Part shown: one piece after another, positions 18,903-29,057 of the stretch
Numbering within the stretch: the stretch's first letter is position 1
Layout of the letters: each line of letters starts with the position of its first letter
From: an uncultured Gammaproteobacteria bacterium
Lineage (GTDB): Bacteria > Pseudomonadota > Gammaproteobacteria > CAMYKB01
Assembly (NCBI GenBank): GCA_947258875.1
Contig: CAMYKB010000007.1
Coordinates: 1-64,000, forward strand
Direction of reading: 5' to 3'
DNA: 64,000 nt
Notes under the pieces: generated by a model
Databases searched by the model: none
What the model was told of the DNA's origin: nothing
What the model saw: only the letters and a program-made list of their open reading frames with translations
Translations under genes and position numbers: made by a program

Positions 18903-19112
18903 ATGGCAGATGAGCCACGGCCGGGTTTTCTGGGTGTCTTTAAAAGTGTATTGTCCAGTTTTCTCGGGGTGCAAAAAAACGAAGTAAGAGAGCGTGATTT
19001 CAAGCATGGCAAACCGTCGCAATTTATTATTATAGGCTTGATTGTGACAGTGCTTTTTATAGTCGTCATTTGGGGAGTGGTAAGGCTGATTCTGGTTCTT
19101 GCAGGTGTATAG
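18903..19112 (+). CDS. DUF2970 small membrane protein
   Basis: A 69-residue protein with a soluble N-terminal half and one membrane helix (about 42-66). The segment SVLSSFLGVQKNEVRERDF followed by HGKPSQFI is the DUF2970 signature known from Beta- and Gammaproteobacteria. AAGGAG is upstream. The function is unknown. Confidence 0.8.
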   Translation: MADEPRPGFLGVFKSVLSSFLGVQKNEVRERDFKHGKPSQFIIIGLIVTVLFIVVIWGVVRLILVLAGV

Positions 19113-19128
19113 ATAGCGCTGAATTATT

Positions 19129-19548
19129 ATGAATATTCCTCGTTTCCATCTGGCTTTTCCAGTCAATGATATCGAGTCCACACGGGATTTCTATGTTGAT
19201 ATGCTGTGCTGCAAGCTTGGGCGCGTGGACGAGTGCTGGATCGATTTCGATTTCTTTGGTCACCAACTAAGTGCGCATGTGGTCAAGCGTGCTACAGTGC
19301 TGCCTGGGCAACATTTTATCGATGGAGAGCAAGTGCCGGTACCCCATTTCGGTGTTATCCTCGACTGGCTCGAATGGGAGAGATTGCGCGATAGGCTAAA
19401 ACTCGCAGGCATAGATTTTACTGTCGAACCCACTGTTCGTTTCAAGGGTGAAGTGGGTGAGCAGGCAACATTATTCATTAAAGATCCCAGTGGAAATTGT
19501 CTGGAATTCAAGGCATTCAGGGATCAGGATCGGGTCTTCTCAAGTTAA
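19129..19548 (+). CDS. VOC-superfamily (glyoxalase-like) protein
   Basis: A 139-residue protein with the glyoxalase/bleomycin-resistance/dioxygenase fold. It starts FHLAFPVNDIESTRDFY and ends with the typical FIKDPSGNCLEFKAF motif, where the Glu is a metal ligand; HFGVILDW supplies a further His. Family members bind a divalent metal and act as lyases, dioxygenases or binding proteins; the reaction cannot be predicted. It starts 16 bases after the DUF2970 gene on the same strand. Confidence 0.85.
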   Translation: MNIPRFHLAFPVNDIESTRDFYVDMLCCKLGRVDECWIDFDFFGHQLSAHVVKRATVLPGQHFIDGEQVPVPHFGVILDWLEWERLRDRLKLAGIDFTVEPTVRFKGEVGEQATLFIKDPSGNCLEFKAFRDQDRVFSS

Positions 19549-19568
19549 TTGCGGATGCAGGAGGGTTT

Positions 19569-19934
19569 ATGAAATACGGTGTATGTATGGCGATCAGTAT
19601 GTTGTTCGCTTCAGGTTTGGTGCATGCAGGCGAGGCCGATGTGGTATCAGTAGAGGTTGATCTCATAGGAGAACGCAGTTTTCGGTTTGATGTGACTGTG
19701 CGTCACGCTGATGAAGGTTGGAAACATTATGCGAATAAATGGGAAGTGACAGGGCCAGATGGCGCGGTGCTGGGAACACGCATCTTGCACCACCCGCATG
19801 TTAATGAACAACCGTTTACGCGCAGTCTCTCGGGTGTCGTGATTCCATCTGACATCAAGGAAGTCACAATTAAGGCCTACGATTCCGTTCACGATGATGG
19901 TGGTAAGGAAGTCCGTATAATATTGCCACAGTAA
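19569..19934 (+). CDS. Small secreted protein of unknown function
   Basis: A 121-residue protein with a signal peptide (MKYGVCMAISMLFASG ending VHAG). The mature part is mostly beta-strand-like, with WKHYANKWEV, TRILHHPHVNEQPFTRSL and VTIKAYDSVHDDGGKEV segments; several histidines are conserved-looking but no known motif is present. I do not recognise the family by name. The start at 19569 was chosen for GGAGGG seven bases upstream and the signal peptide. It follows the VOC gene after 20 bases. Confidence 0.7.
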   Translation: MKYGVCMAISMLFASGLVHAGEADVVSVEVDLIGERSFRFDVTVRHADEGWKHYANKWEVTGPDGAVLGTRILHHPHVNEQPFTRSLSGVVIPSDIKEVTIKAYDSVHDDGGKEVRIILPQ

Positions 19935-20374
19935 TAGACTTCAGGTTCTCCGGAGTGCGCGTTAACTTCACAGGATCAGAGCAATCGTATGAGCTGGGTA
20001 TTTCACGTACAAGTGATTGTGGACCGATTGAGTGAAGCGGTTATAGGTGGAGATCCGGAGACCACTAAACCTGCGCGGAATGGCTTTCCGCTAATCATGA
20101 TTATCGATGCTACTGGAAAACGCTGCAATGTGTCATCGATTTTTCATTCTATCCTGTCGATGGGCAGGCGCATTGTATTAAGGCCAATATGGAAGATAAG
20201 GATAAACAATTCAGGCACAGTAGCAACCTTGGTAAAGCGATATTGGGGAATTATTATGCGGGCTGTTTTTATCGTGCCTGCAGGGCGATATGAACCTTAT
20301 GGCAATAAGTTATGAAACGGCTGAGATCGATCGATGTGGTTGCCATGAATGGAGATGAATTTTTTCGGGATGTT
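19935..20374 (+). other. Gene-poor region, possibly a decayed reading frame
   Basis: A 440-base gap without a supported intact gene. One plus-strand frame ending in TGA near 20290 encodes a protein-like stretch of about 75 residues (containing CVIDFSFYPVDGQAHCIKAN and SSNLGKAILGNYYAGCFY) but lacks a start and is preceded by in-frame stops near 20026 and 20067. Another frame is open from an ATG at 19989 to 20315, but its composition is less protein-like. The region may be a pseudogene or non-coding; I cannot decide. Confidence 0.3.
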
Positions 20375-22012
20375 ATGCGGAAGAATAAAATTATATACGT
20401 GTTGCTGGTATCGGTTCTATTTACTGCTTGCAACAAGCAAGAGCCTGAGAAATTCGCCAAACACAAGGTTGAAAAGATCGGGCATGTAGCTGATTCGATG
20501 GCTAAGCCTGAAGACGCGATAGATAACAAGGGTATGCAGATCGCCTGGATCAAGGATGATGTCGAAGGCGCATTCCGCGCAGCTAAAGAGCAAGACACTC
20601 CGATGTTGCTCTACTGGGGCGCCGAATGGTGCCCGCCTTGTCAACAACTCAAGGCCACCGTCTTCAAACAGCCCTCATTTATCGAAAAGACACGGAAATT
20701 TCTACCGGTTTATATTGATGGTGATACCGAGAGTGCGCAGCGTTGGGGTGAGCGTTTCGGGGTCAAGGGCTACCCTACTGTTATTATTTTCAACCCTGAA
20801 GGTAATGAGATAGCCCGCATCGCACATGGGCTGAATGCCGAACGATTTAATAGTGCGCTCGATGCTGTTCTCAACAGATTACAGCCGGTGCAGGTGATAC
20901 TGCAACGTGTGCTCAGTGAGCCGGGTAGCGCTACCGAAGCGGACTACAGTTTGCTCGCCTACTATGCCTGGCAGCAGGATACCCAGGGCGTTATGCCTGA
21001 GGGACAGCAAGTTGAAATTTTCGGGCAGCTGCAGCAACAGGTACCACCGCGACTAGATGCAATAGCGGCACGCTTATTTCTCTCTTATCTTGAGGCGGCT
21101 GCCAGGGTTGACCCCTATGGCGATCTGTTATTGGAGCTTGGTAATAAGCGTACAGAATATATAGAGCGTTTACTTGTTATTTTCGAAAATGAACGCCTCA
21201 GGCGTGAAATTTCCCAGTGGATCATATTTTCCAGTGAAGAAATCGCCGGCTTCCTGACGCCCGCGGTAAGTGATGATTGGCAGGATGATGATAATTATAC
21301 AGTGAAACGACAGCAACTCGTTACTGCCTGGATCAAAGCTGCACAGGCGTTAGTTAACGATACCGGGCTCTCGACCGCAGAGCGTCTGGGCGCATTGTTG
21401 CCGATCGTACAGTTCGCGGAGCAACCGGACGGTAAGCCACCTGTATCATTACAGCAAAGCATCCGCGAGCAGGTCGGTAAGGCAGACTTGTTGACCCCTG
21501 ATCCCCGCGAACGCCAGACTGTTATGAGCAGGGCAAGCTATGTCATGTTCAAGGCAGGCATGGTCGATGAAGCAAGGGCAATACTCGAAGCCGAGATCGA
21601 TAAGGCCCTTAAACCCTTCTATTTTATGTTGCGCCTCTCGCGCCTGGAAAAAGAGGCGGGCAATACCGAAAAGGCACTTGCCTGGCTGGATCGTGCCTAT
21701 ACTGAGGCCGAGGGCCGCGCGACGCGCTTTCAGTGGGGTGTTAACTATATCACCGGTTTAATCGAAATGACCCCGAAGGACGCGGTGCACATCGAAAAGG
21801 TCGCCACCGAGGTTTTGCAGGAACTCATGCAACATGGCGATGCCATGCATGGCCGTAATCGCAAACGCCTCGCGACTCTGGAGAGCACCCTCAAACAGTG
21901 GGGGCAGCAGGAACACGCCAGGGAGCTGGAAAATATTCGTAATACTGTCATTCGGCAGTGCCAAAAGCTGGATACCAACGAGACCTGCAAATCATTTCTG
22001 CTGAATGTGTAG
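20375..22012 (+). CDS. Thioredoxin-domain lipoprotein
   Basis: A 545-residue envelope protein. A lipoprotein signal ends at the lipobox LFTAC with Cys19. A thioredoxin domain follows (about 55-180) with active-site WCPPC at 85-89 and the cis-proline GYPTVIIF, as in thiol-disulfide reductases of the DsbD-C/thioredoxin-7 type. The remaining 350 residues are helical and include a TPR-like part (LEKEAGNTEKALAWLDRAY). The start at 20375 is preferred because it begins the signal; the frame is open 21 codons further upstream. A role in periplasmic thiol reduction is likely but the partner is unknown. Confidence 0.75.
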   Translation: MRKNKIIYVLLVSVLFTACNKQEPEKFAKHKVEKIGHVADSMAKPEDAIDNKGMQIAWIKDDVEGAFRAAKEQDTPMLLYWGAEWCPPCQQLKATVFKQPSFIEKTRKFLPVYIDGDTESAQRWGERFGVKGYPTVIIFNPEGNEIARIAHGLNAERFNSALDAVLNRLQPVQVILQRVLSEPGSATEADYSLLAYYAWQQDTQGVMPEGQQVEIFGQLQQQVPPRLDAIAARLFLSYLEAAARVDPYGDLLLELGNKRTEYIERLLVIFENERLRREISQWIIFSSEEIAGFLTPAVSDDWQDDDNYTVKRQQLVTAWIKAAQALVNDTGLSTAERLGALLPIVQFAEQPDGKPPVSLQQSIREQVGKADLLTPDPRERQTVMSRASYVMFKAGMVDEARAILEAEIDKALKPFYFMLRLSRLEKEAGNTEKALAWLDRAYTEAEGRATRFQWGVNYITGLIEMTPKDAVHIEKVATEVLQELMQHGDAMHGRNRKRLATLESTLKQWGQQEHARELENIRNTVIRQCQKLDTNETCKSFLLNV

Positions 22013-22376
22013 ATGCGATGGCGGTGTTCCAGTCAGAAGCTGGCTGGCTTAGAGATCATTTTGACGTGGAGTGCGCCTTGGATAGCTATTCTGGCCGTTG
22101 ATCCCAAAATTCGGTTTGTTCGTCTGTTGATAAGACATGTGTGTGAAATATCACATAAATGATAAAACTAAATTAATAATATTTCGTGAAATCTTATAAA
22201 AAGTCATTTATGGCTTTATGCAGAGATAAGAAGTGATAAAAAACAGCAACACCTCCGGGTGCTTCTTGAGAAATTGGCGGCCTGGTGATGATAGGATGCT
22301 GAAGTGATGTGCGCTAGGGATGCGGAAGGCCTAATTAAGCTGTTTGTGTGCACAAATGGCGTAAATAGGGGTGTTT
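22013..22376. other. Intergenic region before orphan response regulator
   Basis: A 364-base AT-rich stretch with no gene. It contains the palindrome described at 22142-22155. GGGGTG lies 5-10 bases before the ATG of the next gene. No clear terminator for the upstream lipoprotein gene was found. Confidence 0.5.
22142..22155. promoter_or_regulatory. TGTGA-N4-TCACA palindrome
   Basis: Perfect half-sites TGTGA and TCACA are separated by four bases. The half-sites resemble CRP, but the CRP spacing is six; the N4 spacing resembles FNR. It lies about 220 bases upstream of the response regulator, so it may be an operator for a CRP/FNR-family protein or a chance palindrome. Confidence 0.3.
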
Positions 22377-23240
22377 ATGAAAAATTCCAAGGTTTTCCCG
22401 GTGTTCCTTGTTGGGGTGGCTGGTTCTAAACAAAAGACTCTCGAAAGAATATTTCATCTTGCAAATGGGCAAACCCGCGCTTATGAAATAAAACGCCATT
22501 CCGCTGCAGGCAAAAATTCGATTACTATTATCGATCATGATAAACGTCACGCTGTAAAAATGTGGGACAGCATTACAAAGCATAACCCTGAAAAGGCGAC
22601 GTCACCGGTAGTTTATGTTGGGAGTGATTCTAATATGAATGTAAAACCCAAGTATTTTGTAAAAAAGCCATACAGTGCAACACAAATGCTGAAAGTCCTG
22701 AATCAGGTGACGGCGCTAGAATTTAATTTTATACCCGAGTTGAATGTCGGCGTAAAATCCGATATGACCGCCATCCCCGGGGATGAGCTTGAGCAGCTTC
22801 TTATTCCTAAAGATCCTGCGGGGGTAAAGATCCCACGCTATTCCGCTATGGTGGTGGATGATAGCCAGATGGTCAGAACGCAATTGCGTATAGAACTCAA
22901 GTTGCAGGGTTTCGAGGTCGATTTTGCCGAGAATGGCAAGGCTGCTGCGAGGCTATTATCGAGTGGTAAGTCATACGACATTATTTTTCTTGATGTAATG
23001 ATGCCGGGTGTCGATGGTTATTGTGTATGCAAACAATTTAAGAATAGCGGCTTGGTGAAAAATACACCTATTGTCCTTTTGACGAGTAAATCGTCACGTA
23101 TCGATAAGATCAAGGGCACGTTCGCCAGATGCGATGACTATTTAACAAAGCCTCTGGATCGGAAAACATTTGAGGGGATTATAGAAAAGTATTTCCCTGC
23201 TTCCAATAATGTGATGCCTTTACAAACTGCGCATGCATAA
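22377..23240 (+). CDS. Response regulator with N-terminal pseudo-receiver
   Basis: A 287-residue protein with two parts. Residues about 155-275 form a canonical CheY-like receiver: acidic pair DD161-162, phospho-acceptor Asp206 in FLDVMMPG, LLTSK and Lys258 in YLTKP. The N-terminal 115 residues look like a degenerate receiver (SITIIDHD, PVVYVGSD, YFVKKPYS) without the phospho-acceptor. There is no DNA-binding or enzymatic output domain. ATG 22377 is preferred over GTG 22371. No histidine kinase is adjacent. Such regulators often act in motility, pili or adaptation; the specific role is unknown. Confidence 0.75.
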   Translation: MKNSKVFPVFLVGVAGSKQKTLERIFHLANGQTRAYEIKRHSAAGKNSITIIDHDKRHAVKMWDSITKHNPEKATSPVVYVGSDSNMNVKPKYFVKKPYSATQMLKVLNQVTALEFNFIPELNVGVKSDMTAIPGDELEQLLIPKDPAGVKIPRYSAMVVDDSQMVRTQLRIELKLQGFEVDFAENGKAAARLLSSGKSYDIIFLDVMMPGVDGYCVCKQFKNSGLVKNTPIVLLTSKSSRIDKIKGTFARCDDYLTKPLDRKTFEGIIEKYFPASNNVMPLQTAHA

Positions 23241-24020
23241 CGCATGCATAATAAAGAGGCTTGAAATATAGGGAATCACTCCGAACAGTGGGTTGGTTTG
23301 AAATCAACGTGCTGCAGGGTTTCTCAATAATGCTATGAAATAGATATGCCGCTGATGCGCCAGGTTATCTCATGGTGTCATGGTGCATCGATATCAGGTT
23401 CGCCATGGAGCAATCGGCGCAGCAGGCCGACCAGTTGCTCGTATCGCTACTGACCTGTTCGCCGACCCGGGTCATTAGTTCACGCATATTTCTGAGCTGG
23501 ATGCTGTGTGCTCCATGGCTACTTATGAACGAAAATGCTTCACACCGTTGAGCGTTCGCAAGTGTCAATCTTGCTTGTGTGGTCTGTGTAGATGACGTGT
23601 CACATATCGAAAGCCTGACCACGGTAGCATTAGGCTGGCTCCAGCGCATAGCTATGGCATCTCTGGGCTAACTCAAAGCATTTCTTGACTCTCGAAAGCG
23701 CCCGCAGGCTGTGGCTTCGAGATACGTATGTAAATTTTTTGAGAATATCCATAGCACAATCACCCGGTTGTACACTAAATTATAAGATGCGGCTGGCCGC
23801 AATCTTTCTTGCGTGACGTATAAGTAGTGCTTCGTCGATCAGGGTTCCCTGTTAATGCCGATGTACTGCTGCCTAAGCATGAAATAGCCTCGGTTCTAAC
23901 ACCCGAACGCAAAAGACCGGTACAATATCGGCTTTGGCACTTAATGAATTTATCGACACGCTATGGAGCCGGTGGCTTTTTCATCCGGGCGCCGTTTTAC
24001 GCGCTTAACAGAGTTGTTTC
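23241..24020. other. 780-base region without a convincing gene
   Basis: No supported gene. A 94-codon minus-strand frame (23365-23649) and a plus-strand frame that starts at 23827 and runs into the next gene both lack ribosome sites and recognisable features. The stretch includes a small inverted repeat GCGCATGCATAACGCATGC just after the response regulator stop. It may contain the promoter of the large oxidoreductase gene. Confidence 0.45.
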
Positions 24021-27000
24021 ATGTCCGAACGCATACGCGAAATACCCTATAACTATACGTCTTTCTCCGATCGCGAGATCGTTATCCGTTTTCTGGGTGA
24101 AGGGATCTGGCAGCTCATTGGAGAGCTGCGTGGTGAACGCAACACCGGTATTTCAGCACGGATGTTACTGGAGGTGCTTGGTGATATGTGGGTGGTATCG
24201 CGTAATCCCTACCTGCAGGAAGACTTGTTGGAAGATGCGGGACGGCGTAAGGCGCTGATAGAAGCCATGCATCATCGCCTTGGGCAGATCGAGGCACGCG
24301 CCAATGGTAATAGCCGGGCACTGCAGTTGCACGGTGCAGCCACTGAGGCTGTGGATCGGTTTGCGAATCAGTTCGAGACCGATAAAAAACTACGCGATAA
24401 GCTGCGCAAACGTTTCAGGCATATTACACGCAAGGATAATGTCGATTTTGGTGGTCTGGCGCGTGTGTCTCATGCCACCGACGCGACGGACTGGCGCGTG
24501 GAATCCCCTTTTGTGGTGATCTCGCCGGATAGTGAAGCAGAGGTCATCGAGGTGGTGCGAGCCTGTATTGATATGGGCCTCACTATTATCCCGCGAGGTG
24601 GTGGTACCGGTTACACAGGTGGCGCCGTACCACTGGATGCGCATTCTGTTGTCATCAACACCGAGAAGCTCGAAACCCTGAGTGAGGTGGAGCAGCAGCA
24701 ACTAGCGGGAATTGAGGATGTAGTACCGACAGTGCATTGCGGTGCGGGGGTGGTCACACGCCGTGTGTCTGAACTGGCCGAGGCTAATGGCTTGGTATTT
24801 GCTGTGGACCCAACCTCGCAGGATGCCTCCTGTATTGGCGGAAATGTCGCGATGAATGCGGGTGGCAAGAAGGCTGTGCTGTGGGGCACGGCGTTGGATA
24901 ATCTGGTGTCCTGGCGCATGGTGACAGCGGATGCCGAGTGGCTGGAGGTTGAACGTTATCAGCATAATCTGGGCAAGATTCACGAACAGGATGAAGTGAT
25001 CTTCCGTATTTGCCGTTTCCGTGCTGATGGTAAAACCCCGATAGGTGAGCCGCGCATGTTACGCATACCAGGCGTAGCGTTTCGCAAGTTGGGTCTGGGC
25101 AAGGATGTCACGGACAAATTTTTATCCGGCCTGCCGGGCATCCAGAAAGAGGGTTGCGATGGCATTATCACTTCAGCATGCTTTATTTTGCATCGCATGC
25201 CCGAGTCCATTCGCACGATATGCTTAGAGTTCTTTGACTCAGACATGTCGCAAGTGATCCCAGCCATTGCCGAGATCAAGGCGTTTGTGGAGGCTGACGA
25301 TGATGTGGTGCTTGCCGGTCTGGAACATCTCGACGAACGCTACGTAAGAGCCGTGCGTTATACCACTAAGGCGCCGGGTCGAGCGCGCCCCAGAATGGTA
25401 TTGCTCGCTGACATTGCGGCTAACAATGAGGATAAGGTCGCCGCTGTGGGATCGCAGGTTGTTGCCTTGGCGAATACACATGGTGGCGAGGGTTTTATTG
25501 CTGTCAGCCCAGAGGCGCGCCGTAACTTCTGGCTGGATCGCGCGCGTACCGCCGCAATCTCGGCGCATACCAATGCCTTCAAGATCAACGAAGACGTGGT
25601 AATCCCGCTGGATCGCCTGGCTGAATACTACGCGGGTATCGAGCGCATCAATATCGAGCACTCCATTGCAAACAAATTGGAAAGCATGGATGCCTTCCTC
25701 GCGCATCTGGGTGGTGATTTGCAGGAACTTCATCAGCGCGAGGACTACGAAGATAGTGAAGAGAATCGTGCTATTTTTCAAGCCAAGCTAAATCTGGCGC
25801 GTGAGCATTTGCAGGCGGTACGCGCGCGCTGGGAAAACCTGGCTCGTAATCTGGATAACGCGGCTGCTGACTGCATCGAAATGTTCGATGAAAACGAACG
25901 TGCCGCAATACGTGAGGGTGATCGCGTTCTGGATTTGTTGCTGCGACGCGACGTGCTGGTTTCTTACCGCAACGAAGTCAAACAACGGTTGCGCGAGATC
26001 TTCCGGGGACAGGAGATGGAGCCGCTACGCAACGCATTACGCGAGAAACATATCGCGATCAAGAATTATCGTCTCTTTATTGCGCTGCATATGCATGCGG
26101 GTGATGGCAATATACATACCAATATCCCCGTGCATTCAAACAACTACCGTATGTTACGCGAGGCTGATGCGGTGGTTGATCGTGTTATGCAGCTGGCCCA
26201 GGACCTGGGTGGCGTGATTTCCGGTGAGCACGGCATTGGCCTGACCAAAATCCAGTACCTTGAGCCGGAAAAACTCGCTGCATTCGTGACCTATAAAAAT
26301 CAGGTTGATCCGCATGGCCGTTTTAATAAGGGCAAGTTGATGCCGGCTTCCGGTCTCGATAATGCCTACACGCCGTCGCTCGCCCTGGTGCAGCAAGAAG
26401 CGCTGATTCTCGAAGAGAGTGAACTGGGCTTGCTCAATGATGACATTAAACATTGTTTGCGCTGTGGCAAGTGCAAACCGGTGTGTATGACGCATGTGCC
26501 GCGCGCTAATCTGTTGTATTCGCCGCGCAACAAGATCCTTGCTTCAGGTCTGATTACCGAGGCCTTCCTTTATGAAGAGCAAACGCGGCGCGGTGTTTCT
26601 GTGCGCCATTTCGATGACCTGAACGATGTTGCAGATCACTGCACGCTGTGCCACAAATGTCTTAATCCCTGTCCTGTGGACATCGATTATGGCGAGGTCT
26701 CGATTCGTATGCGTAAGATTCTCAAAGATCGTGGCAAGAAGCGTTTTAACGCGGGTAGTTGGGCGGCCATGCAATTCCTCAATGTAAAAGATCCCCTGGT
26801 GGTCAAGGCGATGCGTGTTGCTATGGCGCAGATGGGTTTTAAAGGTATCAACATTGCGCATACGCTGGTAAAGAAAGCCGGATTACTCGGCAAAAGGGAT
26901 CGCCTTCCCCCAGGCACTACCGGCAATACGCCGATCAGGGAACAGGTTATAAACCTGGTGCGCAAGCCAATGCGCGCGGCAGTGCCGGCCAGGCCCATGC

Positions 27001-27866
27001 GTGCACTGCTGGGCGCGGAAGATCCAACTCAGGTTGTGATTATTCGTGATTCTGAAAAAACCACGAATGATTCTGATGCCGTGTTTTACTTTCCCGGCTG
27101 TGGCTCGGAGCGCCTATTCAGCCAGATCGGCTTGGCAACCCTCGCCATGCTTTACCAGACTGGCGCAAAAACCGTGCTACCACCCGGTTATCTCTGTTGT
27201 GGCTATCCGCAGACCTCCGCAGGCGATGCCGCAAAGGGTCAGGCCATCAGTACTGAAAACCGTGTGCTGTTTCATCGTGTGGCCACTACACTCAATTACC
27301 TGGACATTAAAACCGTTATTGTCAGTTGCGGCACCTGCATGGACCAATTACTGAAATACGAATTCGAAAAAATATTTCCCGGCTGCCGATTACTGGACAT
27401 TCACGAATATCTAATGGAAAAAGGTGTTGCAATGACGGGCAGCGACGGCGTGAAATATATGTATCACGACCCCTGTCACACACCAATGAAATCCAACAAT
27501 CCAATCACTGTCGCATCAAAATTGATGCAGCAGGATGTCGTGCTGTCCACACGTTGCTGTGGTGAGTCCGGGACACTCGGTACCTCGCGCCCGGATATTG
27601 CGGATCAGTTGCGTTATCGAAAACAACAGGAGCTACAGCTTGGCTTGGTCGAACTTACGGGACAGCCGAACAACAGTGCAGGCAAGGTTAAACTGCTGAC
27701 ATCATGTCCTGCCTGCCAACAAGGTCTGTCGCGTTATACTGATGATACCGGGCTGGAAACTGATTACATCGTTGTTGAATTGTGTAATAACAACCTGGGC
27801 CAGGATTGGCAAAGTGAGTTTCTTAATAAAGTTAATGCGGGTGGGGTCGAGAGGGTGTTGTTGTAG
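24021..27866 (+). CDS. Large FAD-linked oxidase / Fe-S oxidoreductase (DUF3683, GlcD-GlcF-like fusion)
   Basis: A 1281-residue fusion. The N-terminal ~125 residues match DUF3683. A GlcD/D-lactate dehydrogenase-type FAD domain follows, with the loop [18 protein letters not shown] near 195-212 and the FAD-oxidase C-terminal domain with [10 protein letters not shown] near 690-700. Then come two ferredoxin-like clusters: [11 protein letters not shown] near 812 and [12 protein letters not shown] near 873. The end has two CCG domains (FPGCG near 1023, CCGYPQ near 1058; HDPCHTP near 1148, CCGESG near 1178) as in GlcF/heterodisulfide reductase subunits. It probably oxidises a 2-hydroxy acid and passes electrons to the respiratory chain. 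The substrate is unknown. Confidence 0.85.
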   Translation: MSERIREIPYNYTSFSDREIVIRFLGEGIWQLIGELRGERNTGISARMLLEVLGDMWVVSRNPYLQEDLLEDAGRRKALIEAMHHRLGQIEARANGNSRALQLHGAATEAVDRFANQFETDKKLRDKLRKRFRHITRKDNVDFGGLARVSHATDATDWRVESPFVVISPDSEAEVIEVVRACIDMGLTIIPRGGGTGYTGGAVPLDAHSVVINTEKLETLSEVEQQQLAGIEDVVPTVHCGAGVVTRRVSELAEANGLVFAVDPTSQDASCIGGNVAMNAGGKKAVLWGTALDNLVSWRMVTADAEWLEVERYQHNLGKIHEQDEVIFRICRFRADGKTPIGEPRMLRIPGVAFRKLGLGKDVTDKFLSGLPGIQKEGCDGIITSACFILHRMPESIRTICLEFFDSDMSQVIPAIAEIKAFVEADDDVVLAGLEHLDERYVRAVRYTTKAPGRARPRMVLLADIAANNEDKVAAVGSQVVALANTHGGEGFIAVSPEARRNFWLDRARTAAISAHTNAFKINEDVVIPLDRLAEYYAGIERINIEHSIANKLESMDAFLAHLGGDLQELHQREDYEDSEENRAIFQAKLNLAREHLQAVRARWENLARNLDNAAADCIEMFDENERAAIREGDRVLDLLLRRDVLVSYRNEVKQRLREIFRGQEMEPLRNALREKHIAIKNYRLFIALHMHAGDGNIHTNIPVHSNNYRMLREADAVVDRVMQLAQDLGGVISGEHGIGLTKIQYLEPEKLAAFVTYKNQVDPHGRFNKGKLMPASGLDNAYTPSLALVQQEALILEESELGLLNDDIKHCLRCGKCKPVCMTHVPRANLLYSPRNKILASGLITEAFLYEEQTRRGVSVRHFDDLNDVADHCTLCHKCLNPCPVDIDYGEVSIRMRKILKDRGKKRFNAGSWAAMQFLNVKDPLVVKAMRVAMAQMGFKGINIAHTLVKKAGLLGKRDRLPPGTTGNTPIREQVINLVRKPMRAAVPARPMRALLGAEDPTQVVIIRDSEKTTNDSDAVFYFPGCGSERLFSQIGLATLAMLYQTGAKTVLPPGYLCCGYPQTSAGDAAKGQAISTENRVLFHRVATTLNYLDIKTVIVSCGTCMDQLLKYEFEKIFPGCRLLDIHEYLMEKGVAMTGSDGVKYMYHDPCHTPMKSNNPITVASKLMQQDVVLSTRCCGESGTLGTSRPDIADQLRYRKQQELQLGLVELTGQPNNSAGKVKLLTSCPACQQGLSRYTDDTGLETDYIVVELCNNNLGQDWQSEFLNKVNAGGVERVLL

Positions 27867-27941
27867 TATGTGCCTGTATTGAAATCTGCCCGGAGCTGAT
27901 AGTCCGCCGGGTATGCGGATGCCGTGATCTCAAGTGTTTGT

Positions 27942-28472
27942 TTATTGCATCTCACTAATGAGGTGAGCAAAGCTTTCTACTTGCTGCCAATCGGTGAATT
28001 CTATATTTGTTTTTGGGTCGGTAGGGCCTTTGGTTAGTCGCATAATTAACCTAATCATGAAGCGATCCCAAAAACTGTACATCTGATAGTCTAGTCTGCC
28101 TGCAAACACTGCCAGGTTCCTGGGTTTCCATGCTATTTGGCGAAGGAATTTTATAAGATACGGATTTGTCTCAGGTTGGTTTTTTTCTGGTTTGCGGGCG
28201 ACAATATTGACAGTGAAAAAGGCATTGGGCTTGCTCTCCAGTACCTGTAAATTTCTTTTTATAAATTCGTATACCTCCGGTCTGTGTTTGCCGTAGCGAA
28301 TACTGGCGCCAATGACTATTTTGTCAAATGTTTTTAAGTCAACTTCTATTTTGTCGTTGATAGAAACTAACACGACCTGGTTGTTCAGATTTTCGATTAT
28401 TTGCTGTAAGCGCAGGCATATTTTTCTGGTATGCCCGTCGGTTGTCGAGTAAATAATAAGAATTTTAGGCAT
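27942..28472 (-). CDS. hemG: Menaquinone-dependent protoporphyrinogen IX dehydrogenase
   Basis: A 176-residue flavodoxin-fold enzyme oxidising protoporphyrinogen IX to protoporphyrin IX in haem synthesis. The FMN-binding loop YSTTDGHTRKI is at 9-19; GASIRYGKH, NPYLIKFL, AVFAGRLDY and the final TKGPTDPKTNIEFTDW are HemG signatures, and the length (E. coli 181) agrees. It lies 30 bases after the stop of the unknown gene 28503-29057 on the same strand, so the two are probably co-transcribed. Its 3' end converges with the large oxidoreductase gene. Confidence 0.92.
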   Translation of the reverse strand: MPKILIIYSTTDGHTRKICLRLQQIIENLNNQVVLVSINDKIEVDLKTFDKIVIGASIRYGKHRPEVYEFIKRNLQVLESKPNAFFTVNIVARKPEKNQPETNPYLIKFLRQIAWKPRNLAVFAGRLDYQMYSFWDRFMIRLIMRLTKGPTDPKTNIEFTDWQQVESFAHLISEMQ

Positions 28473-28502
28473 GATGTTTAATGTCTGGAAGCTATGGCGT
28501 GT

Positions 28503-29057
28503 TCAATGCGCCTCAAGGTTTCCCAGCTCCTCTAATATCGAGTGCAGCAGGCTTTGGCCTTGCGCATTCAGTTTTTTGCCCAGCTTATCAGCATCGCGCT
28601 CACCATTAACCAGGCGACGCATCAGGCCACCAAGCTGCCCCATGTCGCCGCCTACCTGTGTCATCTGTTCGGCCATGTTGGCGAGTAATTGTAGCGCCTC
28701 AGGATTACCGCTGGCCGCCGTGTGGATCATGTTGGCCAGTCCGGGCGCCGCCAGTGCGGGATCGCTCTGCGCGTTGGGGTCAGGCAGGCTTGCGGGGTTT
28801 TGTATACCGCGCATAATCGCGTCGATAATGGCTGAATCTTCTTCATCGAGTCCGGCAAGCAAGGAATGCTCGCGCGATCCGGCGAGGATTTTACGGATTG
28901 TATTAACCAAGGTCGTCCAGCCGTTTTGCTCGGTTTGCTGCAGGGCTTCATTTAAATCGGCTGATACCTTGCCGTGCTGTGCGGCGTCGGCAACCGCGAC
29001 GATCAGACCGGCATGTGCCTGGATGATTTGTTGCTGGCGGCTGGGTAGATTACTCAT
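28503..29057 (-). CDS. Conserved hypothetical protein, helical
   Basis: A 184-residue soluble protein, predicted mostly helical, with no signal peptide or membrane segment. It is rich in Ala, Gln and Leu; the central part has SDPALAAPGLANMIHTAAS, and the C-terminus reads LLHSILEELGNLE. No known motif is recognised. It lies between valS and hemG on the same strand and probably shares a transcript with hemG. A role cannot be inferred from context. Confidence 0.7.
   Translation of the reverse strand: MSNLPSRQQQIIQAHAGLIVAVADAAQHGKVSADLNEALQQTEQNGWTTLVNTIRKILAGSREHSLLAGLDEEDSAIIDAIMRGIQNPASLPDPNAQSDPALAAPGLANMIHTAASGNPEALQLLANMAEQMTQVGGDMGQLGGLMRRLVNGERDADKLGKKLNAQGQSLLHSILEELGNLEAH

Noticed and set aside
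23365-23649. 94-codon minus-strand frame
   Set aside because: No ribosome site, no hydrophobic core or motif pattern, Ser/Cys/Met-rich composition; looks like chance.
23827-24258. 143-codon frame overlapping the start of the large oxidoreductase
   Set aside because: More than half of it is the shadow of the oxidoreductase gene, and its composition is not protein-like.
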